Assembly: GCA_963682025.1 (NCBI GenBank)
Contig: OY821519.1
Location: forward strand, 103,736,480 to 103,800,479
Length of the DNA: 64,000 nucleotides
Source of the DNA: Cordilura impudica
Lineage: Eukaryota; Arthropoda; Insecta; Diptera; Scathophagidae
Reading direction: 5' to 3'
In this document: in pieces, positions 1 through 11,325 of the stretch
Numbering within the stretch: the first letter of the stretch is position 1
How the letters are laid out: the number at the start of each line of letters is the position of its first letter
Translations under genes and position numbers: made by a program
Notes under the pieces: model-generated
What the model was told of the DNA's origin: nothing
Databases searched by the model: none
Seen by the model: only the letters and a program-made list of their open reading frames with translations

Positions 1-598
1 CATTGCATATAGCAGTTACATTATTTAGTGATTTTGGGTTAAAGTTTTTCCTAGCAAATTGCACTTTATATACTGCATTGTCGACAGAACTGAATCTTGT
101 ATTGATTTCAGTAATACTTGACGGAGTTAAGTTATATCCCATGATATCCTTCTTTATATCCTCAGTACTGATTTTTGGAAGTCCGTATAAAAATACTGTG
201 TACAGACGGTTCTCTTTGGAATTGAAAGAATGAAATTCTATTTTATTTTTTAATAGAGCATTTTTGAACTTTTCATAAGTCTCAGTGTTTTGCGGAAAAA
301 CTTTTGTTCCGATGGATGTACGTTTAAAAAATGAATCTTTTCCTAATAGTACTTGAAGCTCTTTTAGGGAAGTTTTATTATCGACAACAAATGATGGCGG
401 TTTAACTATTTTTACCTCTGTTATATTGGATACTGGGTCCTGATCCATATCATTGAGATCGGCTAGGGCACTAAACCGATTTCTCGAAGTTGACGGTATA
501 TCAGATAACATACCTATAGGCACGGTTCGAGACCATTTTTGTCTCTTCATGTTAGACTTTTTCAAATTTAAATTGTTTGATTTGGCCCCCGGGGCCAT
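1..598 (-). CDS. LINE ORF1 (Gag-like nucleic-acid-binding protein), partial
   Basis: An open frame of 199 codons starts at the ATG at 598-596 and stays open to the window edge. It begins MAPGAKSNN and is rich in K, N and S at the N terminus. The stretch around residues 130-195 (LYTVFLYGLP, then a spaced VYKVQF) resembles the PRE_C2HC domain that precedes the CCHC zinc knuckles in ORF1 of Jockey, Doc and X-element LINEs of flies; the knuckles themselves would be past the edge. In such elements ORF1 packages the element RNA. No stop or frameshift is visible, so this part is intact. The start is chosen because it is the first ATG of the frame. Clade assignment is from remembered family features, not a search. 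Confidence 0.7.
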   Translation of the reverse strand, partial: MAPGAKSNNLNLKKSNMKRQKWSRTVPIGMLSDIPSTSRNRFSALADLNDMDQDPVSNITEVKIVKPPSFVVDNKTSLKELQVLLGKDSFFKRTSIGTKVFPQNTETYEKFKNALLKNKIEFHSFNSKENRLYTVFLYGLPKISTEDIKKDIMGYNLTPSSITEINTRFSSVDNAVYKVQFARKNFNPKSLNNVTAICN

Positions 599-755
599 GT
601 TAGAATTGCTATCCCAGCAGTTGAAATGTCAATTGTTATACGAGTGAGTTCAATAAGAAAAAGGACACAACAATTTACAAAATAAAAATCAGATTGTTTG
701 CACTTCTTTAAACTTTGATTCGCTTTGATAACAACTATCCGCTACTTATTAAGAG

Positions 756-790
756 ACGTCCGTTCTCTACGAAATTAAGTACCGAACTGA
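756..790 (-). promoter_or_regulatory. Internal LINE promoter: Inr plus DPE
   Basis: At the LINE 5' end the minus strand reads TCAGTT, a match to the fly initiator consensus, with the A (+1) at 788. The hexamer GGACGT occupies +28 to +33 (761-756), the exact spacing and sequence of a downstream promoter element. TATA-less Inr+DPE promoters that start at the first base of the element are characteristic of Jockey-clade LINEs. No transcription evidence is available here. Confidence 0.65.
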
Positions 791-2636
791 ATTATTGCTA
801 GAGATCTGTGCAACAATCAAAATTTTTTTAAAAAATTGATTTAGAAAATTTTTGTGGTGGTTATGAGGCAAAATGTTGGAAAAATTATTTTTTTTTTTCA
901 TGCTTTTTGAAAATATTTTCCAAAAAACTAAGTCTTTTTTTTGCTTTCTGTTTGACCTATAATATGCTTCTCAGTTTCTACAATAAACTTCATTTGAGAA
1001 GAAAATGGTCTTAGTCGATAATTTGCATTAAAAGTCCAAAAACCATTAAATAAATAGCGATTTAGGTAGAAGTAATTAAAAAGGGAAGTTCCAAGAATTA
1101 GGAATAATGTCTTTTAATTTTCGCTCGGTCGTGATAAAATTCGCTATTGATTTTTTTGGAACTTATTTCATTTTGTGAGTGATTTAAGTTAAGTGCATCG
1201 GCTTCATAAAAATAATAAAAAAAAAAACATTGTATAATATATATTGTATTAAAAATGTCGGAACCAAAATGTAAAATGGACAATTTTTGTAATGTTTGTG
1301 GACGTTTCATACCAAGCGGTGAAAAATGTGGCAATGCGAGTGATTTTTTTTTTTGGAAGCCTATAAACAATATTTCTCACAAGAGTTTGGCATGGACGCA
1401 AAACCGTAAACAGACATAGAATTAAATGCATGGCTCGCATTGAAAGCAGTCATTAAAGGACTTTTGGGTAAAGAACGCAAAGACAACTACAGGCAATCTG
1501 TTGCAAACATGTTGGCAGCTTTCGATGAAATTGGGGTTAATATGTCGTACAAAATTTATCTCTTGCATCAGCATCTTGATCAACTCGCTCTACAGTTGCC
1601 AACTGAATCTGATGAGTAAGGCGAACGATATCACCAAACTGCGCTTCCAAATGAGATAAGATAACTATAAAGTGTGCATATTTTGAATTCCTCGATTTTT
1701 TTAATATCTTTGTCAGAGTGCACAATTTAAACATGTTAACAATTGAAAACTATTTTCGGTTCAAGTTCAGAGGAAAGAAATCTGCAGATGCAATACTCGC
1801 TGAAATTTGTTGGTGGTATCAAAACACCTTCGAAGAAGAGGAAGACGAGGAAAAGAGGAAGAAGGGGAAGACAAAGACGAAACTCCAGAATATCTGTTGG
1901 ACGAAATTGTCGACCTTTCTGATGATGATGACGATGACCAAGATATTAGAGAGAGCAGTGATGTTGATCCACAGCCGCCTGCTAAACGGCAACTGGCCAA
2001 ATCACTAATTTAATTTATTTAATTTTTTTAATTAAAACTTTTCATAACTAATATTTCAAAAATATATCTTTTCCCATATTTTTATAATTTCTTCTTCAGT
2101 GTTTCTTCAAAACCAACACTGAACAAAATTGGTTCATAAAAAATGAAAGTAAATTAATATTAAGCTGGAAAACGCATGTTTTGTATTATGATTGTTTTCT
2201 TTTCAAACGAAATTTATTGAAGAAACTGAGAGGCGTATTATAGAACAAACAGAAAGCAAAAAAGACTTAGTTTTGTGGAAAATATTTTCAGAAAGCATGA
2301 AAAAAAAATAATTTTTCCAACATTTTGCTTCATAAGTACCACAAAAATTTTCTAAATCAATTTTTAAATAACGTTTTGAATGTTGCACAGGTCTCTAGCA
2401 ATAATTTGGCTTTTACAGATTGAAAAAATATCAATTAGTCGACGAGTTATAGCCAAAAAACCATATAAACAATATGCTGAAAATCGGCATTTGACTGCAA
2501 AGTTCGAAGGTCGATTAAAAAAGAATTCGAACTAACATAAACAAACGCCGCGATACGAGTCTTCTAATTTAGCCTCTATATTCACCCCTCACTCTCAGAA
2601 TCGACCTAACTCTTGCTAACCTGAATTTGTTCCACA
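791..2636 (+). mobile_element. Long-TIR DNA transposon A, copy 1 (deleted)
   Basis: This is a shorter relative of the element at 5668-8834. The left inverted repeat survives from about 791 (its outer part is cut by the LINE) to about 1080, and the right one runs from about 2200 to 2636, ending GTTCCACAGT. Two internal deletions are visible by comparison with copy 2: about 125 bp upstream of the start codon near 1110, and about 1 kb of coding sequence near 1395. It therefore cannot encode transposase and is a non-autonomous derivative or a relic. Confidence 0.7.
1255..2013 (+). pseudogene. Transposon A transposase, internally deleted
   Basis: The frame starts at the ATG at 1255 (MSEPKCKMDNFCNVCGRF), a cysteine-rich N terminus that keeps a CxxC pair (CNVC) missing from copy 2. 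After the residues matching copy 2 to about its position 6570, the sequence jumps to the equivalent of 7613. The rest carries on to the acidic tail, a run of D and E near 1910-1950, and ends near QLAKSLI. The intron splice sites seen in copy 2 are damaged: the donor GT reads AT at about 1656 and the acceptor region is altered. The two copies therefore complement one another in showing the ancestral protein, but neither is functional. Confidence 0.65.
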
Positions 2637-3599
2637 GTATTATTTAAACTATAAATAACAGGACTTGGAAAAAGATTAATTCTAAATATCTCAAAAATAT
2701 GAAATCAAGTATGGTAATCTTCGAAGCAATTACAGTTTTTTTGAAACAAAAAGATTTTTTACAAAATGAATGATTTTCCTTTCCATTTTTATTAGAAACT
2801 AAAAAAGTAGTAATCGATTCTCTGTGATCTATATTTAAAAATTTACAACAAATACAAAACCAAAGCTACAGTTATTTATGTAAAAAATAATAGCACAACT
2901 CACTGACTTGCTTTGAGCGGAGTAAATTAGTTGCTAATTTTGACCGTTGATGACCAATGGGATATATATGGCCCATGGATTTTTTCTTTGAAAGAATTTA
3001 AAAAAAATATTTTTGACGACACTTTTGTTTATAAATGTTGTGTCGTTTAGTACGAATCCATAAAAAAATAAACATTTTCCAGCAGTTTAGGTTTGGTCGT
3101 GAAAGGGTTAAGTGACATTGTTTTTCACAATTAGCTTTAAAAAATTTTCATTTTGTACATTTTACTATCTGCAAAAAAAAAATATGTAAAAGAAAAAGCT
3201 ACTAAATTTTATATTTTTGCCCTCCTTGTACAAACATTCTGCTATCATGCCATCTTAAAAGTGAACAGTGACCAGTTCCTGCATTATTTAGCAAAACACT
3301 GATATCAGTGTTTTCTTCACAGGACGATAACAACCAAGATGGGCCTCAATTCAGATTTTTTAACACTCTTAATATTGAATTGTCTTTTCTTTTACTCTTG
3401 CCATTGAAAGCAAACATCAGAAACTGTAAATATATAAATAGCGGTTAAGATTTTATACATTTTCTTTCATAAATGCTCCTATTTTTATTATTTTAATCAT
3501 AGCTAAAAAAATACTTTTTTTTTATCAATTTTTTTAATGTATTTTTTCCGAGGTTCAGAAAATACACACCTAAAACTCACAATGTTCTGTTCAAAAGCA
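2637..3599. other. No gene recognised
   Basis: AT-rich sequence with no convincing coding frame, inverted repeat or match to other repeats in the window. Several poly(A)/poly(T) runs occur. Confidence 0.5.
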
Positions 3600-4322
3600 G
3601 CAAACACATATCTTTATTTTCATATCAATTATGTTTGTTTTTAAATTTTCTTCGGTGCCCAACACAACCATGACTGTGTTCGTTTTAATATTTCGTTATT
3701 TACACGAACATTTTTGTATCACGTACTCTTTGTTTCAATCACACATAAAGCACACATTTTTGAGTGTTGCCTTATTTGAAGTTCATGCTCTGGTACGTGT
3801 ATTGAAAAAAAAAAAAACAGAACATGTACAATAAACAGGTTCGAGTTCAGTTATATTTTAAGTCGTGTTGTGGCTCGTGTAGTAAGAAAAAACAGAACAT
3901 GTACAATAAAAAGGTTCGAGCTCAGTTATATTTTAAACACGACCTAAAATATAACTGAACTCGAACCTGTTTATTGTACATGTTCTGTTTTTTCTTACTA
4001 CACGAGCCTGCTTATTGTACATGTTCTGTTTTTTCTCACTACACGAGCCACAACACGACTTAAAATATAACTGAACTCGAACCTGTTTATTGTACATGTT
4101 TTGTTTTTTTTTTTTTTCAGTACACGTACCAGAACATGAACTTCAAATAAAGCAACACTCAAAAATGTGTGCTTTATGTGTGATTGAAACAAAAAGTACG
4201 TGATACAAAAATGTTCGTGTAAATAACGAAATATTAAAACGAACACAGTCATGGTTGTGTTGGGCACCGAAGAAAATTTAAAAACAAACATAATTGATAT
4301 GAAAATAAAAATATGTGTGTGT
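3600..4322. repeat. Foldback element (near-perfect palindrome)
   Basis: Two arms of about 340-375 bp, 3600-3940 and 3947-4322, are inverted copies of each other with only a few bases of loop. Reading either arm outward gives the same 60-residue translation, which shows the symmetry but is not evidence for a gene. The inner ends carry a roughly 70-bp subrepeat (contains CAGAACATGTACAATAAA) present twice in each arm. The ends resemble CAAACACATAT. This fits a foldback or MITE-like non-autonomous element; I cannot assign a superfamily. Confidence 0.8.
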
Positions 4323-5667
4323 TGGTCTAAGTTATGTTTGTTTACATATCTTTACGAGTTTTTTATTCAGTGTGTGTTTTTTTTTTTGAACTCTGCATCA
4401 ACCAACACTTTATTAAAATATCTTTATTAAAATATCTGTTTGAATTTTACTGGTTAAATATAACTTGCTATAATATTTTAAGGACATTCATTTAATTAAA
4501 TTTAGTTATATTTATAAGGCTGATAAAGATGAAAATCCTTTATATTGTTAAATATTTTGGATTTCTAGTCTTATGTTGACAATTTTTGTTTCATCATCAT
4601 CAACTAATTTTGTTTATGTACCAATGTAACAAAAATAAATCATTAGACTATACCACTTAAATTTTTTTTTAAGTTTCTGTAAGCGACCTGGCTAATTGTA
4701 GTCATGTTAATAAACTTTTTCAGAAATAGTTTCCGAATATATCTCCGAGCAAAAAATACATGATTCTTACTCATTTAGTGACTTCAGCCAGTATGGTTCA
4801 GATCGGACAATCTTTTTGAACATAAGTCCCATTCCCGAATCAAATTGTGTAGGTTATCGTATAGTCGGCCTAAAGACCCTAAAACTTACTTACTTGACTT
4901 ATTTTGCTACGCACAAGCTATTTTGATCATTACAAGACAAAAAAATAATATTAAATTGTCTACCTAAAGTACTCAGCTTTAAAATCTAAAAAAAAAACAA
5001 AAAATAATAAAAATAAATTTCAAGCCAAATAGAATTTGTCATGTTAGATAATAGGAAATGCTGGTCTAAAGAATTCCTTTAAAATGTTGTAAAAAGAATA
5101 CAACAATCAAAAACTGCTTCAAACAAATGATGATGTTTTCAAGTTGCACATTAATTTAATTGAAATTTGTTTTTTAGTCTAGCACACTCAAGACAATCAA
5201 CAACTAGGTAAGGAAGCCCAGTACTTGCAAACAACAAACATTTTATTTAATTTTTTTTCTTTTTTTTATGGGTTTAAATTTAGTTTTATTTCTAGCATAA
5301 TGACGATGGTTTAAATTTTTATCGAATAATATTTATGATAAAAATTAAATCCGAACCATATTTAGAAGCTCACATAGAAAATAAAAATTAAACGAATTAG
5401 AGTTATTATGAATAAAAATTGTCACATACATTTGTCTATCTTTGACCAAGGTAATCAATATGTAAGAAAATGTGATAATCCAACTGAAATTTTATTGATT
5501 TTTTGTTACCGTCAATGATATAATTCAGTAAAATTTGAATGTGACCGTTACTCGAATTTGGGCGAATTTTATGGTATGGGCTATTGTCTGCCATGTTCAA
5601 AAAAGAGGTCTGGCAAAATATTATTTCCCAATGGCTCAAAATGAAGCAATGACACGGTAAACAATAA
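4323..5667. other. No gene recognised; possible DINE relic inside
   Basis: AT-rich, with no coding frame I trust. Around 4840-4915 the phrase TATCGTATAGTCGGCC followed by TTACTTGAC resembles the 5' end of the DINE-like repeat read on the minus strand, but the rest is too diverged to be sure. Confidence 0.35.
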
Positions 5668-8600
5668 CAGTGCGGAACAAATTCAGGTAAGCAAAAGTTA
5701 TGTCGATTCTGAAAGTGAGCGGTGAAAATAGAGGCTAAATTAGAAGACCCGTATTGCGGCGTTTTTTATGTTAGTTGGAATATTTTTTTTAATCGACCTT
5801 CGAATTTTGCAGTCAAATGCCGATTTTCAGCATATTGTTTATATGGTTTTTTTGCTATAACTCGTCGACTGATTGATATTTTTTCAAACTGTAAAAGCCA
5901 AATTATTGCTACAGACCTGCGCAACAACTTAAATTTTTTAAAAAATTGATTTAGAAAATTTTTGTGGTGCTTATGAAGCAAAATGTTGGAAAAATTATTT
6001 TTTTTCATGCTTTTTGAAAATATTTTCTACAAAACTAAGTCTTTTTTGCTTTCTGTTTGATCTATAATATGCTTCTCAGTTTCTTCAATAAATTTCATTT
6101 GAAAATAAAATGGTCTTAGTCGGTAATTTGCGTTAAAAATCCCAAAACCATTAAATAATAGCGATTTAGGTAGAAGTAATTAAAAAGGGAAGTTCCAAGA
6201 ATTAGGAATTAGTAAAACAACTTTTTTGTTTTCAACTACTGCACAGGTAGCGATTTTTTTATTTCGTACAAGCAAACTAATTTCAAAAATGAAGATTCAG
6301 TTAAGACTCTAAACTCAGCCGAAGCTGATGTCTTTTAATTTTCGCTCGGTCGTTGTTAAATTGGCTATTAATTTCTTTAGAACTTATTTCATTTTGTGAG
6401 TGATTTAAGTTAAGTTCATCGGTTTCATAAAAATAACAAAAAAAAAACATTGTATATTATATATTATATTAAAAATGTCGGAACCAAAATGTCAAATGGA
6501 CCAATTTTGTGGCAATGCGAGTGATTTTTTTTTTTTGAACCCTATAAACAATATTTCTCGCAAGAGTTTATGACTGACGTGAACTATGCCCCTAAAAAAG
6601 TTTGCTTTAATTGCTACTCAACTTTTATGCAATGGAAAAGTGAAAAGTAGAAGGGTATGCCTTTTGGTATATGATGTGGTTAGACAGCAGCCCGCATCAA
6701 GAAGAAAAATGCTATGGATGTATCAACTACCACAAAACTTTGAATAGAAGGAAAGCAAATAATAAAACTTATGTAGCAGTGCCAAGTGTCCAATTACCAT
6801 TACCGCACTCAGAATTCGTTCCAGTACCAACATACCGAAGTATTGATCATCAAACAGATATCATTACTACAACCGCCGCTGCTACATCCATGGATTTCTT
6901 CTCAGAATACGACCCTGGTGAAGGTACATCCTATGAAACATCAAAGGACCCAATCCTAGTCACACAAAACCAATTCAATGGAATTGTTGCAAATTTGTGT
7001 TTGACTCAGAAAAAATCAGAACTACTGGCTTCAGTTTTGAAAGGAAATAATTTGCTGGCGAAAGGACCCAAAGTAACAGCATATCGAAAACGCCAAAAAG
7101 AGTTGGAAAAGTTCGTATAGCACTGACACTAGTGAAAATTTCGATAATTTGAAACACATTCTGGAAATAGTTAAATATAACGAACACCAGTGGCACATTT
7201 GCTGCGACCTCAAAATAGTTTCATTGATTACAGGCTTAACAGCATCTGGCCGTCCAAAATATCCGTGTTTTTTGTGCGATTGGGATTCACGATACGGAGA
7301 AGGTATTAAAGGAAGAAACCAGTAAAAACAGCATAATTGGAATAGTCACATTGGACGGAAATGGCCTAAAGACAATAGGCTACATGAAAGTCTTGTTCGT
7401 GAAATGAAAATTTTGTTGCCGTTGCTCCACATTAAACTTGGCATTGCTAAAAATTTTTTGAAATGTATCGCAAAAAGACCGCCAGTATTCAACCGCTTAA
7501 AAGACATTTTCCCAAGACTAAGTAACGCCAAAATTCAGGAAGGGGTTGTCAATGGTCCCGACATACGGAAACTAATGAGTCGTCAAGATTTTGACCAAGT
7601 TCTGACAGACCGAGAATTAAATACATTACTCGCATTGAAAGCAGTCATTAAAGGACTTTGGGGTAAAGAACGCTAAGACAACTACAGGCAATCTGTTGCA
7701 AACATGTTGGCAGCTTTCGATGAAATTGAGGTTAATATGTCGTACAAAATTCGTCTCTGGCATCAGCATCTTGATCAACTCGCTCAACAGTTGCCAACTG
7801 AATCTGATGAGCAAGGCGAACGTTATCACCAAACTGCGCTTCTATTTGAAATAAGGTAACTATAAAGTGTGCATATTTTGAATTCCTAGATTTTATTAAT
7901 ATCTAATATCAGAGTGCACAATATACACATGTTAACGATTGAAAACTATTTTCGTTTCAGGTACAGAGGAAAGAAATCTCCAGATGCAATACTCGCTGAA
8001 ATTTATTGGTGGTATAAAAACACCTTTGAAGAAGAGGAAGACGAGGACAAAGATGAAGAAGGGGAAGACAAAGATGAAATTCCAGAATATCTGTTTGACG
8101 AAATTATCGACCTTTCTGATGATGATGACGATGACCAAGATATTAGAGAGAGCAGTGCTGTTGATCCACAGCCACCTGCTAAACGGCAATTGGCCAAATA
8201 ATTAATTTAATTTATTTAATTTTTTTACTTAAAACTTTTCATAACTAGCATTTCAAAATTATATTTTTTTCCATATTTTTATAATTTCTTTTTCAGTGTT
8301 TCTTCAAAACCAACACTGAACAAAATTGGTACATAAAAAATGAGAAGTAAATTAATATTAAGCTGGAAAACGCAAGTTTTGTATTATGATTGTTTTCTTT
8401 TCAAATGAAATTTATTGAAGAAACTGAGAAGCATATTATAGATCAAATAGAAAGCAAAAATGACTTAGTTTTGTGGAAAATATTTTCAAAAAGCATGAAA
8501 AAATATTATTTTTCCAAAATTTTGCTTCATAAGCACCACAAAAATTTCCTAAATCAATTTTTTTTAAAATTTGGTTGTTGCACAGGTCTCTAGCAATAAT

Positions 8601-8834
8601 TTGGCTTTTACAGATTGAAAAAATATCAATTAGTCGACGAGTTGTAGGCAAAAAACCATATAAACATGATGCTGAAAATCGGCGTTTGACTGCAAAGTTC
8701 GAAGGTCGGTTAAAAAAAAATTCGAACTAACAGAAACAAACGCCGCGATACGGGTCTTCCAATTTAGCCTCTATTTTCACCGCTCACTCTCAGAATCGAC
8801 CTACCATTTGCTAACCTGAATTTGTTCCACAGTG
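5668..8834 (+). mobile_element. Long-TIR DNA transposon A, copy 2
   Basis: This 3.17-kb element has terminal inverted repeats of about 440 bp (5668-6110 and 8395-8834). The ends read CAGTGCGGAACAAATTC on the left and, inverted, CACTGTGGAACAAATTC on the right. The flanks are TAA on both sides (5665-5667 and 8835-8837), consistent with a 3-bp target duplication. The interior encodes one transposase-like protein. The end sequence and a 3-bp TAA duplication could suit CMC (CACTA-like) or PIF/Harbinger relatives; the superfamily is not settled. The repeat arms are themselves AT-rich and have no frame of their own. Confidence 0.75.
6475..8201 (+). pseudogene. Transposon A transposase-like protein, broken, with intron
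   Basis: Starts at the ATG at 6475 (MSEPKCQMDQFC). Recognisable blocks in order are a cysteine-rich N terminus (VCFNCY, then CYGCINYHKT), PCFLCDWDSR near 7265, LLPLLHIKLG near 7415-7440, FPRLSNAKIQEG near 7510-7545, and an acidic tail. These blocks recur in a large family of uncharacterised, transposon-associated proteins of arthropods and hydroids that I know only by sequence memory. A 105-bp intron (7856-7960, GTAAC to TTTCAG) separates FEI-R from YRGKKSPDA; splicing it out restores the family's conserved RY(R/Q)GK junction. Damage: an early TAG after MQWKSEK, several frameshifts before 7404 and a stop at 7675. The gene is dead, but the protein family is clear. Confidence 0.7.
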
Positions 8835-10527
8835 TAATAGTAAAAACATTTGCCTTGTCATAATATGGCTGAAAACAATCGAACATCCGCCCAAGACGTT
8901 TGCTCGTGGAAAGATTTAGCGACCTATTAGATGTTAAACTGGAAGATGTTGCTAAAAAATCAGACCTGGTAGCGATCTAAACTGACACCAAGGTATTAAA
9001 GGAAGAGAATTTAAGATTAAACTATAAAAAAAACTCACAGCACGTCTTTGACCATAGGTCGAATGTATCAAATGTTGTTGTTAATGGTTTGAATTGTAGA
9101 AATGCTCAATCTGCAAAAAAAAAAAAGGACAAAACTATGCAGTCATGTACTGAAAGTCAACGCTGATGTGGTGTTAACCTGCATGACTTTTTCAGGAAAA
9201 GCGTTTTTGTTCAGCTTGGGGTTGAGTTCGCAGCCTTTCAACATCATTGCCGCTAAGGGTAATTTAAAGTGTCAAGAGGTGTATATTAGGGTCGCCCTTA
9301 ATAAAAAAAAGTGTTCAAACTGTCAGTCTCACACCCTAGAAATATGCGAATAGCAAAATAACTGAGAAATACAAAGTTTTGGGCCAATCAGAAAACTTTT
9401 AGTCGTGGCGCAAAGCGATTGAAAACTTCAAGTGTGTTTATATGGGGAAAATATGACTTTTTTTTCCAGATTTTACGAAAATTTCGTTCTATAGTTTAAT
9501 TATTCGGACAAGCTGTTATATAATTCGGGATCAATATTAAATTGTCTTTTCAAAAAGCTATAAAACTTCAAAATCGAATAAAGCCTCGCCAAGAAATAGC
9601 AAATGCCCCAGACCACTTTTGTGCCAAAAAAAAACTAGGTCATGAAATTTGATGGCATTTTTTTCAACTTTGAGAAATTGATTAAAGCCATCATTCTTTT
9701 TTGGTCTCTATACTTATAAGTACTCAGATATGAAGTATTGTTTTATTGCCACGTTGTTAACTTATTGCGCATTGAGGCCGAAAATTGGAAATTTTTTTGA
9801 TAAAATTTTTAAAACTCCTTTTTCAAGTTTGAAAAAATTTCCTTAAACAAAATTTAAAAAATTTAATCTATTACTTTAAGGTTTTATGAAATACATGTTT
9901 CAGATTAACGATGTGAATTTTTAAGTAAAGCCCTCCGCCAGAATTTTTTTTACAAGGATTTTATTTTTGCGGATTTCGAGAAAAATTGGATTTTTGTGAA
10001 ATATTCTGTAAATGTACTCTTTCTAAATACTTTGTATCAAAAATTCATAATTTTTCTACTTTTAAATGTTATATTTTAAATGTTATATTTTATCTTAATA
10101 GCTTAGGGTTTCGGAAAAAAATAATATGACTCCATTAACCCTTGTGTAATTGGGGTCACATATGACCCCAAACTAATAAAAGACAATTTGTTCAAAACAT
10201 TCAAATATTTTGTAAGTGCTTTCCAATTTTTATATGCGACAGTTAAAATATAATAACCAAATACGTAGAAGTTTCGTTCCAAAAATTTGGGATAAATCCG
10301 AGAACGTTAACCCATTATTTGCCAAGGCCACCTTTGGATTTTAAGATATTTTAAAATAATGACCTAAAACGAGTTTTTCTATTAAACTCGTTGATAACAC
10401 TATTTAGAATTTAAGAAAAATAATTCGGTTAATTTTTATTTATTTAACCATTCAGTGCTCCTCAAAATAATCCATTGTGATATATCTTTGGTGCAATTAG
10501 CTGCTTATTGCTCGCGAATATAAATTA

Positions 10528-11325
10528 AAACAAGTAAGAAAATTATAGTCGGTCTAGACCGACTATACGATACCCTATACCATGCGTTTAGAAACCCTAT
10601 CTCTTAGGCCCAACTAACTGGACATTGAAAATAAGCAAAAACCAAATTTGAGTGGGATTTTTATTAATTTTTTTGGCTGCAGATATGAAAAAATTCATAT
10701 CGGATGCTATATCTATAAAGGGACTAGGTCCAAAAATGGACCGATCCTGATCATGTTTGGTAAAGTCTCTTGTATTTTGCAAAAATATGTACAAACAAAA
10801 TTTGAGAAGAATCAGTTCAATATTTTTGTTTTTTAATAGATTTAAGTGAAGATCGGGAAGCAGCTCTATATGGGGTCAAAGGGATCATTTTTGGACTACT
10901 CATTAGTGGATGTAATGAATGCATACAAACCCAATTTGAGTAATATCTATACGACAATTTGGATCTTATGGCAATTTATGTCGATTTCATATGGGTAATT
11001 TGTATGGGGGCTAGGTCTGAACATGGACCGATTCTCACCAATTTCAATAGCGTACATCCCATGGCCGATAAAAGCTTATGTACCAAATTTCATCAAAATA
11101 TATTCATATTTGCGACCTGCAGTTTGATTACAAGCTTTACATGGACACACAGACGGACGGACGGACGGACGGACGGACGGACGGACGGACATTGTTAAAT
11201 CAACTCAGAAAGTGATTCTGATTCGATCGGTATAATTAAAGATGGGTCTAGGTCAAATATTTTTGGTTGTTACAAACAGCAGCACAAAGTCATTATACCC
11301 AAACCACATAGTGGTATAGGGTATA
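10528..11325 (+). mobile_element. DINE-1-like repeat (copy 1, full length)
   Basis: A complete example of the commonest repeat here. It starts AAACAAGTAAG, has the perfect 16-bp palindrome GTCGGTCTAGACCGAC, then GATACCCTATACC, and ends with CACATAGTGGTATAGGG. Near the 3' end is a (GGAC)n run followed by TAAATCAACTCAG and GTGATTCTGATTCGATCGG. A 5' palindrome, an internal microsatellite and a 3' hairpin match the plan of DINE-1/INE-1 elements, which are non-autonomous Helentrons. No target duplication is seen. The interior has no real gene. Confidence 0.65.
11147..11190 (+). repeat. (GGAC)n microsatellite in DINE copy 1
   Basis: About ten tandem GGAC units following CACACAGAC. Other DINE copies carry two to six units at the same place, so the number varies between copies. 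Confidence 0.9.

Larger units (their letters stand above)
1..790 (-). mobile_element. Jockey-type LINE, 5' part (runs off the left edge)
   Basis: A non-LTR retrotransposon lies on the minus strand with its 5' end at about 788-792 and its body leaving the window at base 1. The 5' boundary is set by the abrupt return, at about 791, of sequence that matches the terminal inverted repeat of the transposon at 5668-8834. The layout is about 190 bp of 5' UTR, then ORF1. The 5' end looks complete, so the copy was not 5'-truncated on insertion. It apparently inserted into the left inverted repeat of the neighbouring transposon; the rest of that repeat would lie beyond the LINE 3' end, outside the window. 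Confidence 0.75.

Noticed and set aside
1767..2000. Serine-rich frame on the minus strand
   Set aside because: It is the antisense of the acidic GAT/GAA-rich transposase tail; the same shadow occurs at 8003-8197.
3631..3834. A 67-residue frame duplicated at 3998-4291 on the other strand
   Set aside because: The duplication only reflects the palindrome; there is no start context or known domain.
5436..5639. 67-codon minus-strand frame
   Set aside because: No family recognised and no supporting signals; could not distinguish it from chance.
11147..11190. GGAC repeats as a CRISPR-like or zinc-finger-binding array
   Set aside because: Pure microsatellite with no spacers, present at the same place in many DINE copies.
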